From: SIG598 sp045605025
GTDB taxonomy: Bacteria > Bacillota > Clostridia > Oscillospirales > Acutalibacteraceae
DNA: 10,026 nucleotides
Reading direction: 5' to 3'
Assembly (NCBI GenBank): GCA_045605025.1
Contig: JAZUPE010000050.1
Coordinates: 1-10,026 of the forward strand
Shown here: positions 6,276 to 10,026 of the stretch, in pieces
Layout of the letters: each line of letters begins with the position of its first letter
Position numbering within the stretch: position 1 is the first letter of the stretch
Notes under the pieces: model-generated
Told to the model about the DNA's origin: nothing
The model's input: only the letters and a program-made list of their open reading frames with translations
Database searches by the model: none
Program-made: the position numbers and the translations under genes

Positions 6276-6656
6276 ATGCTGCTTGAGGTTGGAGATATCG
6301 TTAAGGGTAAAGTTACCGGAATAACCAAGTTCGGAGTTTTTGTTGAGCTTGAAAACGGAAAGACCGGAATGGTTCATATTTCCGAAGTCGCGGCTACTTA
6401 TGTACGCGAGATTAAGGACTATGTGCAGATTGGTCAGGAGGTCAGCGTCAAGATCCTCTCTGTCGGCGACGACGGTAAAATCGGACTGTCTATGAAAAAA
6501 GCGGCCGAACAAAGTGCCCAGGCCCCAAAGCCTGCTGATCCCCCTCCCAGCTTTGACGAGATCCTTTCCAACTTCATGAAGAGCAGCAACGAAAAAATGA
6601 ACAGCCTGAAAAAACACACCGGTGAACGCAGGGTTTCCCGTCGCGGCAACCGGTAA
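6276..6656 (+). CDS. yabR: S1-domain RNA-binding protein, YabR-like
   Basis: The 126-residue protein has one S1 domain at about 1-72, with the classic GDIVKGKVTGITKFGVFVEL and GMVHISEV strands and ending KIGLSMKK. A Pro-rich linker (PADPPPSF) follows, then a tail with FDEILSNFMKSSNEKM and a very basic end (RRVSRRGNR). This matches YabR of B. subtilis and CvfD-type general stress S1 proteins of Firmicutes, which bind RNA or ribosomes and affect expression after transcription; the exact role here is unknown. The ATG at 6276 has AGGAGGT (6256-6262) at 13 nt, rather far, so GGAAAGAG closer in may contribute. It is 26 bp after divIC and is followed by a terminator, so it is the last gene of the yab block. 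Confidence 0.9.
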   Translation: MLLEVGDIVKGKVTGITKFGVFVELENGKTGMVHISEVAATYVREIKDYVQIGQEVSVKILSVGDDGKIGLSMKKAAEQSAQAPKPADPPPSFDEILSNFMKSSNEKMNSLKKHTGERRVSRRGNR

Positions 6657-6681
6657 AGTGCATGTGTATCTGACATTTTCG

Positions 6682-6719
6682 ATGGCGGGGTGACCAATCA
6701 CTCCGCCATTTCATATTTT
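6682..6719 (+). terminator. Intrinsic terminator after yabR
   Basis: ATGGCGG (6682-6688) pairs with CCGCCAT (6703-6709). The stem is extended inward by a G-U pair and GTG/CAC, giving an 11-bp stem with a 6-nt ACCAAT loop. The sequence then runs TTTCATATTTT. This closes the divIC-yabR transcript before the amidohydrolase. Confidence 0.75.
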
Positions 6720-6737
6720 CAAAGGAGTCAACAAGCT

Positions 6738-7892
6738 ATGAACTACATCAACGCGCGCATCGTAACCTGTGACGGCGAATTCAGAATAATCGAGCGTGGT
6801 TATATTTCTGTCAAAGACAGCCGCATTACCGCTGTGGGCGATATGTCCAGTTATGTTGAAAACGACTGCGAAACAATAGATCTGAACGGACGCAGTGTTT
6901 ATCCCGGTTTTATTGACGCTCACTGCCATCTGGGAATGTGGGAAAACGGGTTGGGATTTGAGGGCGACGACGGCAACGAAAGCACCGAGCCTTCCACTCC
7001 CCATCTGCGCGCTCTGGACGCCGTGAACGCCTATGATTACTGCTTTGAGGAGGCTCTCGCGGCGGGTGTAACCTCGGCCATGACTGGTCCGGGCAGCGCT
7101 AATCCCATTGCGGGACAGGCGCTATGCATCAAGACTATCCCCGGTCGTATTGACAAGAAGATCGTGCGCGAGCCTGCGGCTATGAAATTCGCTTTGGGAG
7201 AAAACCCAAAGAACACCTACCACGAGCAGGACGAATCACCTGTTACCCGCATGGCTACCGCAGCCATCATCCGTGAGCAGCTTATGCTGGCAAAGCGCTA
7301 TATGGAAGAAAAGAACGCAGCGGAAAGCGAAGCGGATCTTCCGGACTTTGACATGAAACTGGAGGCTCTTGTTCCTGTGCTGACGCGTGAGCTTCCTGCA
7401 CATATCCACTGCCACCGCAGGGACGATATCTTTACCGCCATTCGCATCGCGGAAGAATTCAATCTTGACTACGTACTGGTACACGCTACTGAAGGCTACA
7501 TGTGCGCTGACGAGCTGGCAGAGTGCGGTGCCAGAGTGCTTGCCGGCCCGATCATCTGCGACCGCGCAAAGCCGGAACTGCGCAATCTCAGCACCGCCGC
7601 TCCAGGAAAGCTGGAGGCCGCAGGCATACTGCCTGCAATTGTGACCGACCATCCGGTTGTCCCTATCCATTACCTTGCGCTGTCCGCAGGTATCGCCGCA
7701 CGCGAGGGACTCAGCCGGCAGTCTGCTCTGCTGGGAATCACCCGGGTCGCCGCAGAACTGCTGGGTGTTGCCGATCGTATCGGTTCAATAGAAGCCGGTA
7801 AGGATGCGGACTTCTGCGTTTTCTCCGGTGATCCGCTGAGTGTAGACGCAAAACCGGAGATGGTAATTGTTGACGGTATCAGGAGGTTCTAA
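6738..7892 (+). CDS. Imidazolonepropionase-like metal-dependent amidohydrolase
   Basis: The 384-residue enzyme belongs to the amidohydrolase superfamily, COG1228 branch (imidazolonepropionase-like). A small N-terminal beta part (1-55) leads into the barrel with GFIDAHCHLG, whose HxH is H62/H64. Later candidate metal or catalytic residues are H222/H224 (AHIHCHR), H249 (VHATEG) and D304 (TDHP). The C-terminus returns to the beta domain with GSIEAGKDADFCVFSGDPL. All hallmark residues are present, so it should be active. The family acts on cyclic amides, imides and peptide-like substrates, and the substrate here is unknown; no histidine-degradation genes adjoin, so HutI is doubtful. The ATG at 6738 has AAAGGAG (6721-6727) at 10 nt, just past the terminator hairpin. 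I see no clear promoter of its own. Confidence 0.88.
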   Translation: MNYINARIVTCDGEFRIIERGYISVKDSRITAVGDMSSYVENDCETIDLNGRSVYPGFIDAHCHLGMWENGLGFEGDDGNESTEPSTPHLRALDAVNAYDYCFEEALAAGVTSAMTGPGSANPIAGQALCIKTIPGRIDKKIVREPAAMKFALGENPKNTYHEQDESPVTRMATAAIIREQLMLAKRYMEEKNAAESEADLPDFDMKLEALVPVLTRELPAHIHCHRRDDIFTAIRIAEEFNLDYVLVHATEGYMCADELAECGARVLAGPIICDRAKPELRNLSTAAPGKLEAAGILPAIVTDHPVVPIHYLALSAGIAAREGLSRQSALLGITRVAAELLGVADRIGSIEAGKDADFCVFSGDPLSVDAKPEMVIVDGIRRF

Positions 7893-7973
7893 CTCTGCGC
7901 TCCGTCATAAATATGAACTTTTTATGATTTACTAATAAATTTTCAAAAAAGGCTTCCATCCTTTTAGCTATTA

Positions 7974-7982
7974 TGTTATAAT
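7974..7982 (+). promoter_or_regulatory. Extended -10 promoter for hpf
   Basis: A perfect extended -10, TG-T-TATAAT, lies at 7974-7982. The only -35 at 17 bp is TTCCAT (7954-7959), which is poor, but extended -10 promoters tolerate that. Start of transcription would be near 7989, giving a leader of about 97 nt before the hpf ATG. Confidence 0.6.
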
Positions 7983-8018
7983 GTAACCAGACAAAGGGGA
8001 GGAGAGAAAACCAAACCG

Positions 8019-8117
8019 ATGTCCTGCGTTGACTGTGAACATATCCGCAGCAGCGCAGATTCAGCCAAGAAGGGAGACCAAAAATATGAAGATCACCATC
8101 ACCGGCCGAAAGGTTAA
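8019..8117 (+). CDS. Possible leader ORF overlapping the hpf start
   Basis: An ATG at 8019 opens a 32-codon frame ending in TAA at 8115-8117, 30 bp inside hpf in another frame. A purine-rich Shine-Dalgarno-like run, GGGGAGGAG, lies at 7996-8004; its spacing of 14 nt to this ATG is long. The peptide contains a CxxC (SCVDCEH) and a His-rich end. It could be a regulatory leader peptide, but it may equally be chance. Confidence 0.25.
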   Translation: MSCVDCEHIRSSADSAKKGDQKYEDHHHRPKG

Positions 8118-8625
8118 CCTGCGCGACTCTTTTAAAGATCTGGTTAACAGGAAACTTTCCAAGTTTGAAAAATTCTTTGGCGACGAGGCTGAAGCCAACG
8201 TAACCGTTACCCTTGAAAAGAACCGTCAGAAAGTTGAAATCACGGTTCGCAGCAAGGGATATATCTACCGCGCAGAGCAGACCAGCGAGGAAATGAACGA
8301 CGCTCTGGACATCGCTATCGACCACCTCAGCAGACAGATCCGCAAGAACAAGACCCGTCTTGACAAGCGTCTGAAAGCTGACAAGCCTCAGGCCGTATTC
8401 GAGCCACTTGAGGTCGATCAGCCCGAGATTGAGGAGGAAAGCGAATTCCAGATTATCCGTTCCAAGAAGTTCCCTGTCAGCGCAATGGATATTGACGAAG
8501 CCATTCTTCAGATGAATATGCTTGGTCATGAATTCTTCATGTTCCGCAATGATTTCACCAAGGAGATCAACGTCGTTTATCGTCGCGATGACGGCGGTTA
8601 TGGTCTGCTTGAGCCGGAGAATTAA
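8086..8625 (+). CDS. hpf: Long-form ribosome hibernation promoting factor
   Basis: The 179-residue protein binds the 30S decoding region and dimerises 70S ribosomes into inactive 100S particles in stationary phase. The N-terminal HPF/YfiA domain (about 1-100) starts MKITITGRKVNLRDSFKDLV and includes the basic KNKTRLDKRLK segment. After an acidic linker comes the C-terminal dimerisation domain (about 120-176): IIRSKKFPVSAMDIDEAILQ, then the MLGHEFF and VVYRRDDGGYGLLEPE motifs. Both domains place it in the long form usual in Firmicutes. The ATG at 8086 has AGGGAG (8071-8076) at 9 nt; an in-frame TTG at 8029 would add 19 residues not seen in the family. It has an extended -10 promoter and a strong terminator, so it is a single-gene unit. 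Confidence 0.96.
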   Translation: MKITITGRKVNLRDSFKDLVNRKLSKFEKFFGDEAEANVTVTLEKNRQKVEITVRSKGYIYRAEQTSEEMNDALDIAIDHLSRQIRKNKTRLDKRLKADKPQAVFEPLEVDQPEIEEESEFQIIRSKKFPVSAMDIDEAILQMNMLGHEFFMFRNDFTKEINVVYRRDDGGYGLLEPEN

Positions 8626-8687
8626 TTTATTAAATCGTACGTATCCAGCACCGGTTCCGGATCTGTGATAATTCTGAATAAATAGCT

Positions 8688-8733
8688 AACAGGCGTTTCG
8701 GACACAAAGAATGTTCGAAACGCCTGTTTTTTA
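8688..8733. terminator. Strong intrinsic terminator between convergent genes
   Basis: Bases 8688-8704 pair with 8712-8728 through 17 positions (16 Watson-Crick pairs, one G-U) around a 7-nt CAAAGAA loop. The core is ACAGGCGTTTCG against CGAAACGCCTGT. TTTTTTAT follows on the plus strand, so it ends hpf. On the minus strand the exit side reads TGTTAGCTATTTATT, a weaker tract, so it may also end the convergent catalase transcript, whose stop codon is 9 bp away. Confidence 0.92.
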
Positions 8734-8741
8734 TATTGTGA

Positions 8742-9410
8742 TTATTTGAATGACACCGGTTGTCCGTTAATCTCCGTAAACCGGTTGCTCTCCGGTGACG
8801 GCTCGGACATACTGAAGTACATTTTCGCTGCCTTGGTGGTTCCGAAGTCACGGTTTGAACCTGTGTTCTGCACCTTGTTGAACGCTTCGCGGAACATGGC
8901 GTTGTGCGCCTCTTCCCTGTTGAGCAGGAAGTCGATTGTCTGTCTGACTTTACTGTCGTTTATTTGTCTGTACAAATATTCGTAGACCACCTTCGCACGC
9001 TGTTCGGAGGCGATATTTGACAGCAGATCAGCGCATAGATCTCCTGTGACGGAAACATAGTCTCCTGTCCATGAGTATCCGGAGGCATTAATCAGCCCCG
9101 GATTGAGCCCGGTTAGTACGTGGGTTTGAATCTCGCCGGCAGGTGTCTGCGCCGCATCGACGTCGTGGCCGTTGAGCATGGAGATAGTCTGCGCAACCAT
9201 TTCCATATGGCCAAGTTCTTCGGCAGCAATATCAAGAAAAAGATCCTTGATTTCCGGATCCTTTATCCGGAAACTCTGGGACATATACTGCATTGCCGCC
9301 TTGAGTTCACCATTTGCGCCGCCAAGCTGCTCCTGAAGCAGAGCGGCATACCGAGGATTAGGACGTTCGATCTCTACCGGATGAAACAGCATTTTTTCGT
9401 GCTTGAACAT
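8742..9410 (-). CDS. Manganese catalase family protein (CotJC-like)
   Basis: The 222-residue ferritin-like four-helix protein is related to spore coat CotJC and di-manganese catalases, which break down H2O2. The N-terminus FKHEKMLFHPVEIERPNPRY resembles CotJC. Putative metal ligands are all present: E35 (GELKAAMQY), E65/H68 (AEELGHME), E136 (ASEQRAK) and E166/H169 (NREEAHN). CotJC is about 190 residues; the extra 30 at the C-terminus contain the DFGTTKAAKMYFSMSEPS segment. I chose the ATG at 9410 because GGGAGG precedes it by 7 nt on the minus strand; the upstream ATG at 9425 lies inside that ribosome-binding site. No cotJA or cotJB homologue is visible alongside. It is convergent with hpf. 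Whether it is a coat protein or a cytosolic peroxide-defence enzyme is unclear. Confidence 0.9.
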   Translation of the reverse strand: MFKHEKMLFHPVEIERPNPRYAALLQEQLGGANGELKAAMQYMSQSFRIKDPEIKDLFLDIAAEELGHMEMVAQTISMLNGHDVDAAQTPAGEIQTHVLTGLNPGLINASGYSWTGDYVSVTGDLCADLLSNIASEQRAKVVYEYLYRQINDSKVRQTIDFLLNREEAHNAMFREAFNKVQNTGSNRDFGTTKAAKMYFSMSEPSPESNRFTEINGQPVSFK

Positions 9411-9607
9411 ATGATAACCTCCCATTGTTTACGGTTAGGTTTCCCTTTGCTGCTACAGTTATTCTCCGGTTTGTTGTCGAACTCATATAAAGAACTCGGC
9501 ACTATATTCCTCGCTTTACTTGCAGTTTTATCTTGCTCTGGTGATTTTTTAGCCGCAAAGGCCATATATCCAGCTTCATTCCTCATGTTTTGTCTCAATT
9601 GATGCAT
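9374..9607 (-). CDS. Possible small ORF upstream of the catalase
   Basis: A 77-residue frame starts at ATG 9607, preceded by GAGGAG with a short 4-nt spacer; a second ATG at 9586 is also possible. The product is hydrophilic and Lys/Asn/Ser-rich (for example AFAAKKSPEQDKTASKAR and YEFDNKPENN) and ends KKCCFIR. It overlaps the catalase start by 37 bp in another frame, so the genes could be coupled. I recognise no family, and it does not look like CotJA or CotJB. Composition is A-rich compared with neighbours. It could be a small spore protein or a chance frame in the catalase leader. Confidence 0.3.
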   Translation of the reverse strand: MHQLRQNMRNEAGYMAFAAKKSPEQDKTASKARNIVPSSLYEFDNKPENNCSSKGKPNRKQWEVIICSSTKKCCFIR

Positions 9608-9697
9608 TACACTCCTCGCAATCAGGACGGATCCCCGGCGGCTATATTTTTTTCAAACAATCAAACCTTGATAATAGTGAGACAAAAAAGTAAACAT

Positions 9698-9716
9698 CCA
9701 CCGGCGAAGCCGGTGG
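9698..9716 (-). repeat. Right-end hairpin of the IS200/IS605 element
   Basis: CCACCGGC (9698-9705) and GCCGGTGG (9709-9716) form a perfect 8-bp stem with a 3-nt loop. Short imperfect or perfect subterminal hairpins are what TnpA recognises in single-stranded form. On the minus strand the stem is followed by ATGTTTACTTTTTT, so it may also terminate the transposase mRNA. Confidence 0.65.
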
Positions 9717-9795
9717 CCTTTCACATGCGGGCATAGCCCTCTGTCCTTTGCGTACGCGTAAACGCGTAATACGATCTGCCAACCGCATAGAATTG

Positions 9796-10026
9796 TTACT
9801 TGCTGCCCTTAAAAGGGCCAACTCCCGGTATCGTTAATTGATCACCGAGTTTGTCCTCTTCAAGCTGCTTACGGATGTACTCCTCTATTCGTTTTGCATT
9901 TTTACCGACTGTATCCACATAGTAACCTTTACACCAAAATTCTTTGTTCCGGTATTTGTATTTCAATTCACCGAATCTTTCGTACAGCATTGTACTGCTT
10001 TTCCCTTTGAGATACCCCATGAAGCT
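9796..10026 (-). CDS. tnpA: IS200/IS605 transposase TnpA, C-terminal part (partial)
   Basis: The last 76 residues of a Y1 single-strand transposase are encoded; the 5' part, with the HUH metal-binding motif, lies beyond the window edge. Reading continues in frame through the edge (Ser-Phe before MGYLKGKSS), so the ATG at 10020 is internal. Recognisable blocks are GYLKGKSS, the LKYKYRNKEFWCKGYYVDTVG core and EEYIRKQ. The tyrosine of EEYIRKQ (codon at 9879-9877) followed four residues later by Gln fits the catalytic Tyr and its partner in IS608 TnpA (Y127, Q131). The last 20 residues show no break. As far as visible the gene is intact, so the element may be active. Confidence 0.9.
   Translation of the reverse strand, partial: SFMGYLKGKSSTMLYERFGELKYKYRNKEFWCKGYYVDTVGKNAKRIEEYIRKQLEEDKLGDQLTIPGVGPFKGSK

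Larger units (their letters stand above)
9668..10026 (-). mobile_element. IS200/IS605-family element, right-end portion
   Basis: The window ends inside an IS200/IS605 insertion sequence read on the minus strand. It comprises the last 76 codons of the Y1 transposase, about 80 bp of non-coding DNA with small palindromes (TACGCGT-AA-ACGCGTA at 9753-9768; GGGC-ATA-GCCC at 9729-9739), and a terminal hairpin at 9698-9716. These elements have no inverted-repeat ends and make no target duplication, so the outer boundary is uncertain. A TCAA at 9671-9668 (minus strand) is a possible cleavage tetranucleotide, by analogy with IS608. No tnpB is visible. Confidence 0.7.

Noticed and set aside
7905..7940. 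TCATAAA/TTTATGA inverted repeat after the amidohydrolase
   Set aside because: Entirely AT-rich 7-bp stem without a proper U-tract; such repeats are expected by chance in this AT-rich gap.
9120..9602. Plus-strand 160-codon frame opposite the catalase N-terminus and its leader
   Set aside because: Antisense to a recognised gene, with no ribosome-binding site or family signature.
9608..9700. Search for a promoter of the catalase/small ORF on the minus strand
   Set aside because: Several AT-rich hexamers (TATTAT, TATAGC, TTGATT) are present, but none pair at acceptable spacing, so no promoter is called.
1..10026. CRISPR arrays, tRNA or rRNA genes, prophage or toxin-antitoxin genes
   Set aside because: No regularly spaced repeats, cloverleaf patterns or matching protein motifs were seen on either strand.

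Overview
The window looks like a chromosomal segment of a spore-forming, low-GC Gram-positive bacterium of class Clostridia, most likely an Oscillospiraceae/Ruminococcaceae-type gut anaerobe. The basis is the order spoVB-like flippase (yabM), mazG (yabN), hup, rqcP (yabO), yabP, yabQ, divIC, yabR. This is the Bacillus subtilis yabM-yabR block with an HU gene inserted between mazG and rqcP. The taxonomic call is inferred from synteny and protein style, not from a marker gene.

Layout. Bases 1-99 carry the 3' end of an unidentified ORF that runs in from the left and overlaps a uridine-kinase-like nucleoside kinase (83-1048). A good sigma-A-type promoter (1080-1108) then precedes a small zinc-ribbon protein of unknown function (1154-1582). 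Next come the SpoVB-like flippase (1635-3449), MazG (3500-4306) and HU (4377-4652). A strong hairpin with a UUCG loop follows HU. After it lie rqcP (4753-5001), yabP (5077-5358), yabQ (5366-5854), divIC (5929-6249, with its own promoter) and yabR (6276-6656), closed by an intrinsic terminator at 6682-6719. Downstream are an imidazolonepropionase-like amidohydrolase (6738-7892) and a long-form ribosome hibernation factor (8086-8625) with a separate promoter and a 5' leader. A 17-bp-stem terminator (8688-8733) separates the latter from a convergent CotJC-like manganese catalase (8742-9410, minus strand). That gene may be preceded by an overlapping small ORF. The right edge holds the 3' part of an IS200/IS605 Y1 transposase (minus strand), with a hairpin marking the probable end of the element.

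How the genes fit together. The central block combines sporulation envelope functions (SpoVB-like lipid flippase, YabP, YabQ), nucleotide-pool cleaning (MazG), nucleoid architecture (HU), ribosome rescue (RqcP), division (DivIC) and RNA binding (YabR). Hibernation factor and Mn catalase nearby fit a stationary-phase and spore theme. The most unusual signal is in front of yabP. A sigma-E-like promoter there would start transcription almost exactly at the base of a nested hairpin whose right arm takes in part of the Shine-Dalgarno sequence and the first two bases of the start codon. I see no phage genes, CRISPR array, tRNA or rRNA, and no clearly new multi-gene system. Most of the window is conserved core genome, with an accessory IS edge at the right.
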